6,989 bases of DNA from assembly GCA_007135955.1 (NCBI GenBank), contig SLHW01000007.1, positions 1-6,989 on the forward strand, given 5' to 3'. The stretch's first letter is position 1; each line of letters opens with the position of its first letter. Both the position numbers and the translations under genes were made by a program. Shown here one piece after another: positions 1-5,515 of the stretch. Source of the DNA: Candidatus Saccharimonadota bacterium (GTDB lineage: Bacteria; Patescibacteriota; Saccharimonadia; Saccharimonadales; SLHW01). Below the pieces are notes generated by a model, which had not been told where the DNA came from, made no database searches, and saw only the letters and a list, made by a program, of their open reading frames with translations.

Positions 1-40
1 AGTTATCTAAAATACGCTACACTATGTGATGCATATAAGT

Positions 41-46
41 GGGGGA
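41..46 (+). promoter_or_regulatory. Ribosome binding site of the HtrA-type protease gene; decides the start
   Basis: The purine run GGGGGA ends four bases before a GTG codon at 51. An in-frame GTG also exists at 39, but the bases before it (GTGATGCATATAA) contain no Shine-Dalgarno match, and choosing it would bury this purine run inside the gene. The start at 51 gives a protein beginning MKKAS, a typical basic N-terminus ahead of a membrane segment. Confidence 0.55.
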
Positions 47-50
47 TTGT

Positions 51-1268
51 GTGAAAAAAGCTTCAATAAAAAACAATACTGACAGCCCAAAGCTAGTGAC
101 TCGCGAGCCAGGATATGGCACCTCTGTATCGTTAAAAATAGCTCTTCTGGCAGTACTATTGGCTGGGTTGGCTGGTTTTTATGGCGGCTGGCTCGGTGCA
201 GATTACCATGCAAGAGAGCAAACGAGCCAATTGCTAATAGACGACACTGTAGTTACCGAGGAAGGCAGACTTATTAGCGAGCTAGCTAAAGAGGTTGGCC
301 CTAGCGTGGTTTCAATTAATGTTGTTACTTCCGAGGTAGTCAGGGATGATTTTTTCTTTGGCTTTGGTCCGACTGAACGAGAACGGCGGGGGGCTGGCAC
401 CGGGGTTATTCTAAATGAAGCAGGAGTTATTATCACCAATCGACACGTGGTGCCCGAGGGCACAACTGATATTGTTATTACGCTATCGGACGGTACCGAG
501 CTTGATGATATCGATGTGATCGGGCGCACCAATCAGGGTGATGCTTTAGATATAGCTTTTTTGCAGGTTAATGATGTACGGGGTAGAGAGCTGGTGCCTG
601 CACGACTTGGCAGCTCGATTGACTCTGAGGTTGGCGAGCGGGTAATCGCGATAGGTAATGCACTGGGACGGTTTCAAAACACTGTGACGAGCGGTATTAT
701 ATCTGGCTTTGGTAGAAGTATTATGGCAGGTGGTGGCGCTAGTGTTGATACGCTACAAAACTTAATTCAGACTGATGCGGCAATCAATCAAGGTAATTCT
801 GGCGGTCCATTGGTTAATAGTCGGGGTGAAGTAATCGGCATCAACACTGCAGTAGCTGGCGGAAGCGCAGAAGGAATTGGCTTTGCATTGCCGATAGATG
901 ACTTAAAGGGCATGATATCTGGGGTCTTAGAGACTGGTGAGCTGAAGCGACCGTATTTGGGTGTGCGCTTTGTCATGCTTAACGAAAACTTGGCTTTTGA
1001 AGCTGGACTTGATCAATCAACGGGAGCCTATTTGGATCCAGGCTCGTCTAGTCAACCAACAATACTACCCGATAGCCCAGCAGAAGTCGCTGAACTGCAG
1101 GAGCGTGATGTTATTACGCATGTCGACGGTATTGAAATAGACGATAGCAATAGCCTCAGCTCTTTGATTGCTAGAAATCAAGTTGGTAAGACGGTGACTT
1201 TGACGATTGTTCGTGACAACGAAACATTTGACGTAGACGTGCGCCTTGAGGCGATGCCACAAAACTAG
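51..1268 (+). CDS. Membrane-anchored HtrA/DegP-family serine protease with one PDZ domain
   Basis: This is a trypsin-like protease of the HtrA family (MEROPS S1C), which degrades or processes misfolded or signalling proteins outside the cytoplasmic membrane. Numbered from the GTG at 51 (405 aa), a basic N-terminus leads into one hydrophobic segment at about 27-50. It is rich in small residues (GLAGFYGGWLGA) and has no clear signal-peptidase site, so it is probably an uncleaved anchor. The protease domain spans about 75-290. The triad is visible: His132 in TNRHVV, Asp167 in ALDIAFL and Ser250 in GNSGGP. A PDZ domain follows at about 300-400, with YLGV (302-305) as its carboxylate-binding loop and an Asp/Gly/Ser-rich stretch (GAYLDPGSSSQP) inside it. 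The length fits one-PDZ HtrA proteins such as DegS or HhoA. It stops with TAG and faces prmC tail to tail. Function is secure at family level; the substrate is unknown, so I give no symbol. Confidence 0.95.
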   Translation: MKKASIKNNTDSPKLVTREPGYGTSVSLKIALLAVLLAGLAGFYGGWLGADYHAREQTSQLLIDDTVVTEEGRLISELAKEVGPSVVSINVVTSEVVRDDFFFGFGPTERERRGAGTGVILNEAGVIITNRHVVPEGTTDIVITLSDGTELDDIDVIGRTNQGDALDIAFLQVNDVRGRELVPARLGSSIDSEVGERVIAIGNALGRFQNTVTSGIISGFGRSIMAGGGASVDTLQNLIQTDAAINQGNSGGPLVNSRGEVIGINTAVAGGSAEGIGFALPIDDLKGMISGVLETGELKRPYLGVRFVMLNENLAFEAGLDQSTGAYLDPGSSSQPTILPDSPAEVAELQERDVITHVDGIEIDDSNSLSSLIARNQVGKTVTLTIVRDNETFDVDVRLEAMPQN

Positions 1269-1346
1269 CTCAATAATCACCTCAGCCATCGATTGTAAAC
1301 GATTAATTATCAGGCACAGCTTGTTAGCTGATTTAGTGCGTGCGTG

Positions 1347-1374
1347 ATTAATACTTGATATATCAAGTATTAAT
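1347..1374. repeat. Perfect 28-bp palindrome between convergent genes
   Basis: The arm ATTAATACTTGATA (1347-1360) is followed directly by its exact reverse complement (1361-1374). Read in sevens it is ATTAATA, CTTGATA, TATCAAG, TATTAAT, so it is built from the same heptamer family as the array at 1659-1693 inside prmC. It lies between the htrA stop (1268) and the prmC stop (1388). As RNA it would fold into an AT-rich hairpin of about 12 pairs with a small loop on either strand. Neither side has a clean run of U: plus-strand reading gives TTTACAAAACTTTT, and minus-strand reading gives CACGCACGC. It is therefore a poor intrinsic terminator by the usual rule, though its position suits a bidirectional one. 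A protein-binding site or an inverted repeat insertion are alternatives. Confidence 0.9.
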
Positions 1375-1385
1375 TTACAAAACTT

Positions 1386-2255
1386 TTATATCTGTAATGT
1401 GAAGACTTGAATGAAATCTTGCTGCTGAGATAGCTGATAGCCTGACTGCTTGGCAATCGTTTCTAGTTTAGTGTGTTGCGGTGGCAACGCTTCCGTCAAA
1501 ATAGCTAAGGGGCGAGGCTTGATGTTTTTTGTTTGCTCGAATAATTCACGGTAGTATTTTAGTCCATCTGTTCCACCGAAGATTGCATGTTCGGGTTCGT
1601 AGGTTGCTGCTTTGTTAATGGTATGGTTTTCGGGAACGTAGGGAAGGTTGGCCATTATGATGATATTTGATAGCCGATGTTTGATACTTGATAGGGGCTC
1701 GAGCAGGTTGCCGTACTGAAAGTCGATGCTTGCATTGTGAAGCTTAGCATTTTGCTTGGCGGTGGTGAGGCATTTTTTATCGATATCAATAGCAACCACT
1801 TTTGCATCGGGAAAAAGAATTTTCGCACTAATTGCGATACACCCTGAGCCGGTGCCAATATCTACGATTATGTCGGTGCTTTTATTATTTACTTGTTTTT
1901 TTTCGCTGGAGACTGGAGACTGGGGACTGGCGACTAACTGCTTGAGCAGGTCGATCATGGTTTCAGTTTCGGGGCGCGGCTGAAGTGTATGTGTATTCAC
2001 TTTAAACTCGCGTCCATAAAACTCGCTTTTACCACGGATGTAAGCCAGCGGTTCATGCTTCCCTCGGCGAGCTACCTGCTTGTCTAGTTTTTTGACTATT
2101 GCTTCATCTAGCTTGTGTTCTTGATGAGCCAGTAGCCAGGATCGGCCTTTACCGGTTAGATCTTCAAGTAACACTAAACTATCCAGGTGTGCAGTAGCTA
2201 TACCAGCTTGCTTGAGTGATTTCGTAGCTCGAGAAAGTAATTCTTTAGTTTTCAC
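1386..2255 (-). CDS. prmC: Release factor glutamine N5-methyltransferase
   Basis: PrmC (HemK) uses S-adenosylmethionine to methylate the glutamine of the GGQ motif in class-I release factors, raising termination efficiency. The 289-aa protein (E. coli about 277) has a helical release-factor-binding N-terminus (1-90), the PRPETE hinge (93-98), the SAM-binding loop VDIGTGSGCIA (131-141), an acidic strand end VVAIDID (153-159), and the catalytic tetrapeptide at 203-206. That motif is NLPY here instead of the usual NPPY. Two stretches coincide with 7-bp repeat arrays: VASPQSPVSS (108-117) in the linker before motif I, and LSSIKHRLSNII (188-199) just before NLPY. The GTG start at 2255 overlaps the prfA stop by 11 bases. 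No strong Shine-Dalgarno precedes it, so translation is probably coupled to prfA, whose product is its substrate. It stops with TAA. Confidence 0.95.
   Translation of the reverse strand: MKTKELLSRATKSLKQAGIATAHLDSLVLLEDLTGKGRSWLLAHQEHKLDEAIVKKLDKQVARRGKHEPLAYIRGKSEFYGREFKVNTHTLQPRPETETMIDLLKQLVASPQSPVSSEKKQVNNKSTDIIVDIGTGSGCIAISAKILFPDAKVVAIDIDKKCLTTAKQNAKLHNASIDFQYGNLLEPLSSIKHRLSNIIIMANLPYVPENHTINKAATYEPEHAIFGGTDGLKYYRELFEQTKNIKPRPLAILTEALPPQHTKLETIAKQSGYQLSQQQDFIQVFTLQI
1659..1693. repeat. Degenerate 7-bp tandem repeat (five nnnGATR units) inside prmC
   Basis: Plus-strand units are GATGATA, TTTGATA, GCCGATG, TTTGATA and CTTGATA. Four units end in GATA and the middle one in GATG. The unit CTTGATA also occurs twice, once inverted, in the palindrome at 1347-1374. 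On the coding strand it reads as repeated TATCAAR and encodes PrmC residues 188-199, ending about ten bases from the catalytic Asn203 codon. Confidence 0.7.
1906..1933. repeat. 7-bp tandem repeat (four CTGGNGA units) inside prmC
   Basis: The plus-strand units are CTGGAGA, CTGGAGA, CTGGGGA and CTGGCGA, differing only at one position. On the coding strand they encode the Ser/Pro stretch VASPQSPVSS (108-117), in the linker between the N-terminal domain and SAM motif I. The pattern resembles the short tandemly repeated heptamers known from cyanobacteria and seen in other bacterial genomes. The two GGAGA units are identical, so the array is probably fairly young. Confidence 0.85.
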
Positions 2256-3303
2256 TCGTTATAAGTTCGCGTTCGTGGGCCTGGAGGGCTTCAATGAGGT
2301 CGTCGATGTTACCGTCGAGCGCACCGGGGATGTTGCTTCTAGAGTAGCCGATGCGGTGGTCGGTGATGCGGTCTTGTGGAAAGTTGTAGGTGCGGATTTT
2401 CTCGGAGCGGTCGCCGGAACCAATGAGCTTTTTTCGTGCGTCGGAGAGCTGTTTTTGCTCCTCTTCGATTTTGTACTGGAGGAGGCGAGCTCGCAACACA
2501 CCCATGGCTTTTTCTTTGTTTTTTAGCTGACTTTTTTCGTCTTGGCAGGTTACCACAACGCCACTTGGTTCGTGCGTAATGCGGACCGCCGAATCAGTTG
2601 TATTTACTGACTGTCCACCGTGACCACTGCTACGGTAGGTGTCAATGCGTAGGTCGTTTTGGTGAATCTCGATGTCAGCTTCTTCGGCTTCTGGCATAAC
2701 GGCCACGGTGGCAGTGCTGGTATGGATACGGCCTTGACTCTCAGTAGTCGGGATGCGTTGTACTCGATGGACACCGGCTTCAAACTTGAGCATATAGTAA
2801 GGGCTGTCGCCACGAACCGAAAAAGAAATTTCTTTATAACCACCCGATTCACTGGGGCTTTCGCTAATTAGGTTGGTTTTGTAGTTTTGCTTTTCGCACC
2901 AGCGTATGTACATGCGGTATAAATCAGCTGCGAAAAGACTTGCTTCATCACCACCAGCGGCAGCTCGTATCTCAATTATGATATCTTTTTCGTCATTCGG
3001 ATCGCGCGGCGTGAGGACTTCTTCGAGCTCTTGTTCGGTCGTTTCGATGTCTTTTTGGAGGGATTCTAATTCAATCTCCGCCATGGCAGCCAAATCGCCA
3101 GACTCTTCTTTGACGAGATCCTCTGATTGCGCAAAGTCATCCTTAAGCTTGGCTAGCGTATCAAATAGTGCAAGGGTTTTCTCGAGATACTTTTGTCGTT
3201 TAGCAATTTTTGGATAATGGTCAGTTGCGAAAATAGCCGGATCTTCTAGCTGTTTCTGTAAATCAGCTAGCTCACTGCGTAATGCCTGTTGCTTTTCTTC
3301 CAT
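2245..3303 (-). CDS. prfA: Peptide chain release factor 1
   Basis: RF1 recognises UAA and UAG in the ribosomal A site and triggers peptide release. The 352-aa protein (E. coli 360) has an N-terminal helical domain rich in Glu and Lys (1-100), the conserved IRAAAGGDEASLF (112-124), the stop-codon-reading PxT loop as PTT (185-187, in RIPTTESQGR), and the catalytic GGQ at 229-231 within RSSGHGGQSVN. The C-terminal GSGDRSEKIRTYNFPQ (295-310) is also typical. PTT together with the RF1-type sequence GRIHTSTATVAVMPE separates it from RF2, which carries SPF. The GGQ glutamine (231) is the expected target of PrmC, encoded immediately downstream with an 11-base overlap. I place the start at the ATG at 3303; an upstream TTG at 3327 is in frame, but the Shine-Dalgarno at 3310-3314 would then lie inside the gene. 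It stops with TAA. Confidence 0.97.
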   Translation of the reverse strand: MEEKQQALRSELADLQKQLEDPAIFATDHYPKIAKRQKYLEKTLALFDTLAKLKDDFAQSEDLVKEESGDLAAMAEIELESLQKDIETTEQELEEVLTPRDPNDEKDIIIEIRAAAGGDEASLFAADLYRMYIRWCEKQNYKTNLISESPSESGGYKEISFSVRGDSPYYMLKFEAGVHRVQRIPTTESQGRIHTSTATVAVMPEAEEADIEIHQNDLRIDTYRSSGHGGQSVNTTDSAVRITHEPSGVVVTCQDEKSQLKNKEKAMGVLRARLLQYKIEEEQKQLSDARKKLIGSGDRSEKIRTYNFPQDRITDHRIGYSRSNIPGALDGNIDDLIEALQAHERELITSEN

Positions 3304-3309
3304 AAGGTA

Positions 3310-3314
3310 TCCTT
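3310..3314 (-). promoter_or_regulatory. Shine-Dalgarno of prfA; decides the start
   Basis: On the minus strand AAGGA is followed by a six-base spacer (TACCTT) and the ATG at 3303. This is ideal spacing and favours this ATG over the in-frame TTG eight codons upstream, which would add only a non-conserved FYSEGYL. Confidence 0.75.
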
Positions 3315-3320
3315 CACTAT

Positions 3321-3351
3321 AAAACAAAAACGCAACAACTACTAACTGCGT
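3321..3351 (-). terminator. Possible weak terminator or attenuator between rpmE2 and prfA
   Basis: Minus-strand RNA from this gap can pair ACGCA (plus 3347-3351) with UGCGU (plus 3330-3334). Two further G-U pairs are possible inside, and the hairpin is followed at once by UUUUUGUUUU. The U-run is good but the stem is short with a large loop. A competing fold pairs AACAAC with GUUGUU. It could lower transcription from the L31 gene into prfA and prmC. No good promoter is visible between it and prfA, so partial read-through seems more likely than full termination. Confidence 0.35.
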
Positions 3352-3375
3352 GCCACGTTGTTTGTTCTACGGTTG

Positions 3376-3732
3376 TTATTTTTTTGTTTGCCTGAGGGTG
3401 CCAATTTTTTGCTTTGAGTCTTCTTTGGCTTCTGTCTTTTTCTCTGCTGGCTTCTTCTTGCTAGCTTGCTTTTTCTCGGCATGAGCTTTGGCAGCGTCAC
3501 GGCGAGCTTTGAACTTGTCGACACGTCCCTCGACATCCATAAGCTTTTCTTGGCCAGTGTAAAACGGGTGAGAGCTACTAGATATGTGCACTTGTACCAA
3601 TGGATATTCGGCACCATCTAGAGTGATAGTTTCCTCGGTCTTCACAGTGGAACGAGTTAAAAATGTCGACTTGTCATTAAGGTCCTGAAAGACGACCAAT
3701 CGATAATTGTCGGGGTGGATAGCTTTTTTCAT
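3376..3732 (-). CDS. rpmE2: Large-subunit ribosomal protein bL31, type B (zinc-free)
   Basis: bL31 sits at the central protuberance of the 50S subunit and helps bridge to the 30S head. The first 75 residues match the type-B form: IHPDNYRLVVFQD (5-17), ITLDGAEYPLVQV (36-48), the signature SSSSHPFYTGQ (51-61), and GRVDKF (69-74). There is no cysteine at all, so the CxxC zinc site of type-A L31 is absent. Type-B proteins are usually about 80-95 aa. This one reaches 118 aa through a C-terminal tail (78-118) of Lys, Ala and Glu, which probably binds rRNA or is disordered. The ATG at 3732 is preceded by AGGTG about 11 bases upstream. It is the first gene of the minus-strand operon rpmE2-prfA-prmC, an order shared with many bacteria (rpmE-prfA-prmC), behind a near-consensus promoter at 3856-3884. 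Confidence 0.95.
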   Translation of the reverse strand: MKKAIHPDNYRLVVFQDLNDKSTFLTRSTVKTEETITLDGAEYPLVQVHISSSSHPFYTGQEKLMDVEGRVDKFKARRDAAKAHAEKKQASKKKPAEKKTEAKEDSKQKIGTLRQTKK

Positions 3733-3766
3733 GATATTTAAGGCACCTTTCGATGATAGTGGCGAT

Positions 3767-3799
3767 ATCGATTAGCAGCGTGCGTACTCTGCAGTCGAT
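3767..3799 (-). promoter_or_regulatory. Candidate structured leader hairpin of the rpmE2 operon
   Basis: In the minus-strand transcript, AUCGA and UCGAU pair as a 5-bp outer stem. A small internal loop follows (CU opposite UAA), then a 4-bp inner stem GCAG/CUGC and a 10-base loop (AGUACGCACG). It ends about 35 bases upstream of the L31 start codon, inside the predicted 5' leader of roughly 117 bases. Autogenous leaders of L31 genes are known in several bacterial groups; whether this is one is inference. Confidence 0.35.
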
Positions 3800-3855
3800 T
3801 GGCTTTTAGCTAATAGAACTCAGCCGTTCACCTTAGATTAATACAACAGCTCGTA

Positions 3856-3884
3856 ATTGTAGCGACTTAACTATCACTTGTCAA
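3856..3884 (-). promoter_or_regulatory. Sigma-70-type promoter of rpmE2-prfA-prmC
   Basis: On the minus strand a perfect -35 box TTGACA (3884-3879) is followed by a 17-bp spacer and TACAAT (3861-3856), five of six matches to the -10 consensus. Transcription should start near 3849, leaving a leader of about 117 bases before rpmE2. It is the best promoter match I found in the window. Confidence 0.8.
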
Positions 3885-3906
3885 TCAGATGATTGTTTGC
3901 TAAGCT
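3878..3906 (+). promoter_or_regulatory. Possible promoter of rpsB-tsf, overlapping the divergent rpmE2 promoter
   Basis: On the plus strand TTGTCA (3878-3883, five of six to the -35 consensus) is followed by a 17-bp spacer and TAAGCT (3901-3906). The -10 keeps T1, A2 and T6 and is preceded by an extended TGC. The -35 box shares five base pairs with the -35 of the opposing promoter. The start would be near 3913. The -10 is weak, so another promoter in 3907-3990 is possible. Confidence 0.4.
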
Positions 3907-3912
3907 AGCATA

Positions 3913-4042
3913 GTTAATTAATAAAACAGTTGGGGTACAGCGGTACACTAAGATCGCTTCCATCCTCCACACTCCACATCGCTCGACGTGCAGTGAAGGC
4001 AACTCCAACGAAGAATATAAGGATGTAAAGGAGTATTTACGT
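3913..4042 (+). other. Long 5' leader of rpsB, possible regulatory region
   Basis: About 130 bases separate the proposed rpsB start site from the ATG, with no ORF. The leader holds a short hairpin GTAC-AGCG-GTAC (about 3935-3946), a direct repeat CTCCACA (in CCTCCACACTCCACA), and two copies of ACTCC (3971-3975, 3992-3996). ACTCC is complementary to GGAGT (4030-4034), which includes most of the Shine-Dalgarno AAAGGAG. CATCC (3961-3965) could instead pair with GGATG (4021-4025). This allows alternative folds that expose or hide the ribosome site. S2 is known to repress its own operon in E. coli; whether that happens here is inference. With the minus-strand leader it accounts for the whole 310-bp gap. 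Confidence 0.3.
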
Positions 4043-4795
4043 ATGTCCAAAATCGATATCACAGAATTATTTGCGGCTGGGGCGCACTTTGGTCACAAGA
4101 CGAGTCGCTGGCACCCAAAGATGGCGCAGTATATTCATAGCAAAAAAGACGGTATTCACGTTATTGATCTGGGAAAAACGGTAGAGCAGCTCGAGTTAGC
4201 AACTGATTTTATCGAAAACATTGTGGCAAGCGGAAAGCAGGTCCTGTTAGTCGGCACCAAACGACAAGCCCAGGAGCCGATTAAGAAAGCTGCCGAAGCT
4301 ACTAAAATGCCGTTTGTTACTGAGCGATGGCTGGGTGGTATGCTTACTAATCGTTCAACTATCGGTGGACGAGTGAAATACCTCAAAAAGCTTGAAGAGG
4401 ACATGGCAAGCGGTAAGCTCGAGAGCAAATATAACAAACTTGAAGTTCAGCGATTTCAGGAAGAGATTGATCAGATGAATGTGTTGTTTGGTGGAATTAA
4501 GCACATGCTGCAACTGCCGGCCGCAGTTTTTGTTACCGATGTACTACATGATGCCAATGCTGTTCGTGAAGCCCGCAAGCTGCACATCCCAGTGGTAGCT
4601 ATCATTGATACTAATGCTGATCCGAGCAATATCGAGTATCCAATACCTGCTAATGATGATGCAATCAAATCTATTCAAAAAATAACTGACTACATCACTG
4701 AAGCAATTCAGCTTGGAGCCGGCAAGGCTGCCAAAAAACAAGCTAAAGCAGACGAAGAACAGAAAACCCAAGAAGCTAAAAAGGAGGAAAAATAG
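4043..4795 (+). CDS. rpsB: Small-subunit ribosomal protein uS2
   Basis: uS2 joins the 30S subunit late, on the solvent side between head and body, and is needed for binding S1 where S1 is present. The 250-aa protein (E. coli 241) shows the signature LFAAGAHFGHKTSRWHPKM (9-27), the core strand VLLVGTKRQAQ (68-78), ERWLGGMLTN (94-103), a coiled-coil insertion (about 112-148), LPAAVFVTDV (158-167), and the nucleotide-fold-like DTNADP (189-194) with IPANDDA (201-207). The C-terminus (about 226-250) is a charged Lys/Ala/Glu tail. The ATG at 4043 follows AAAGGAG with a nine-base spacer, which fixes the start. The gene ends in TAG two bases before tsf, and the tsf ribosome site lies in its last codons, so the two are likely translated together. 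Confidence 0.98.
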   Translation: MSKIDITELFAAGAHFGHKTSRWHPKMAQYIHSKKDGIHVIDLGKTVEQLELATDFIENIVASGKQVLLVGTKRQAQEPIKKAAEATKMPFVTERWLGGMLTNRSTIGGRVKYLKKLEEDMASGKLESKYNKLEVQRFQEEIDQMNVLFGGIKHMLQLPAAVFVTDVLHDANAVREARKLHIPVVAIIDTNADPSNIEYPIPANDDAIKSIQKITDYITEAIQLGAGKAAKKQAKADEEQKTQEAKKEEK

Positions 4796-4797
4796 CC

Positions 4798-5397
4798 ATG
4801 GCAGATATTGATGTAAAAGAAGTTAAACGACTCCGAGAGCTGACAGGTGTTGGAATTACTGATGCCAAAAAGGCGCTCGTCGAAGCAAAGGGTGATTTTG
4901 ATAAAGCACTAGAAGCTATGCGTAAAAAAGGTATGACCAAAGCTGAAAAACGTGGCGAACGAGAAGCGCTTTCTGGTGTAATCGGTACCTATAATCACGA
5001 TGGCCGTATCGGTGTTTTGGTAGAGGTAAGTTGTGAAACTGATTTTGTTGCACGAAACGAAATATTTACTGAATTCGTCAAAGATATCGCCATGCATGTG
5101 GCTGCCAGCAACCCAGAGTATCTGTCGCAAGAGGCTGTACCAGAAGAAATGCTTGCAGAAAAGCGAACAGAGTTTACTACCAAGGCAAAAGCTGATGGTA
5201 AGCCTGAAAAAATGATTGAAAACATTGTCGAGGGTATGCTCAAAAAGCATTTTGCTGAGCGATGCCTACTTGATCAACCGTTTATCAAAGATCAAGACAA
5301 GTCGGTCGAGCAGTACACTAAAGAAAAAATCGCGAAACTGGGTGAGAATATCCTAATACGTCGATTTTCACGGTTTGAGCTTGGCGAAGTTTCCTAA
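4798..5397 (+). CDS. tsf: Elongation factor Ts
   Basis: EF-Ts is the nucleotide exchange factor that releases GDP from EF-Tu. The N-terminal UBA-like domain (1-50) carries RELTGVGITDAKKAL (13-27), and the EF-Tu-contacting signature TDFVARN lies at 81-87 within VSCETDFVARNEIF. A C-terminal LLDQPFIKD (158-166) and RRFSRFELGE (188-197) complete the fold. At 199 aa it is much shorter than the E. coli protein (283 aa) and close to the Thermus form, which has one core repeat and acts as a dimer; this one presumably does too. The ATG at 4798 has AAGGAGG ten bases upstream, inside rpsB. It ends in TAA, followed by 118 bases without a gene. Confidence 0.97.
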   Translation: MADIDVKEVKRLRELTGVGITDAKKALVEAKGDFDKALEAMRKKGMTKAEKRGEREALSGVIGTYNHDGRIGVLVEVSCETDFVARNEIFTEFVKDIAMHVAASNPEYLSQEAVPEEMLAEKRTEFTTKAKADGKPEKMIENIVEGMLKKHFAERCLLDQPFIKDQDKSVEQYTKEKIAKLGENILIRRFSRFELGEVS

Positions 5398-5449
5398 AAG
5401 TACTCTTGAAAAGACAATTGAACACTACAAACAGTGGCTGATACTAAAG

Positions 5450-5479
5450 TTGCGTTAAAACCAGTACAGCCGATATACT
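5450..5479 (+). promoter_or_regulatory. Possible promoter of frr-uppS-rseP
   Basis: In the 118-bp gap after tsf, TTGCGT (5450-5455) is followed by an 18-bp spacer and TATACT (5474-5479), five of six to the -10 consensus. The -35 is weak. A second pair, TTGAAC (5418-5423) with GATACT (5440-5445), is also possible. Either would give frr its own start in addition to read-through from rpsB-tsf. Confidence 0.4.
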
Positions 5480-5515
5480 GATGAGACTAGCAAGTAGTAA
5501 AAAAGGAGTGCAGCA

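Noticed and set aside
18..23. TACACT as the -10 box of the HtrA gene
   Set aside because: The matching -35 would lie before the window begins, so it cannot be judged. A similar TACACT at 3944 before rpsB also lacks a good -35.
39..50. GTG at 39 as the start of the HtrA gene
   Set aside because: No ribosome site precedes it, while GGGGGA lies correctly before the GTG at 51.
1317..1330. Hairpin CAGCT-TGTT-AGCTG after the HtrA gene as an intrinsic terminator
   Set aside because: The stem is only five pairs and is followed by ATTTAG, not a U-run. It could contribute to termination but is not convincing.
2212..2526. 104-aa open frame on the plus strand opposite prfA/prmC
   Set aside because: It lies antisense to the conserved RF1 C-terminus and the PrmC N-terminus, resembles no family I know and has no ribosome site. 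It is a shadow of the real genes.
2906..3217. 103-aa serine-rich open frame opposite prfA
   Set aside because: Its Ser/Arg-rich composition is what the antisense of Glu/Ala/Leu-rich RF1 helices gives, and there is no sign of independent coding.
3304..3327. Upstream TTG start for prfA, adding eight residues
   Set aside because: The Shine-Dalgarno AAGGA sits between the TTG and the ATG at ideal distance for the ATG, and the added residues match nothing in RF1.
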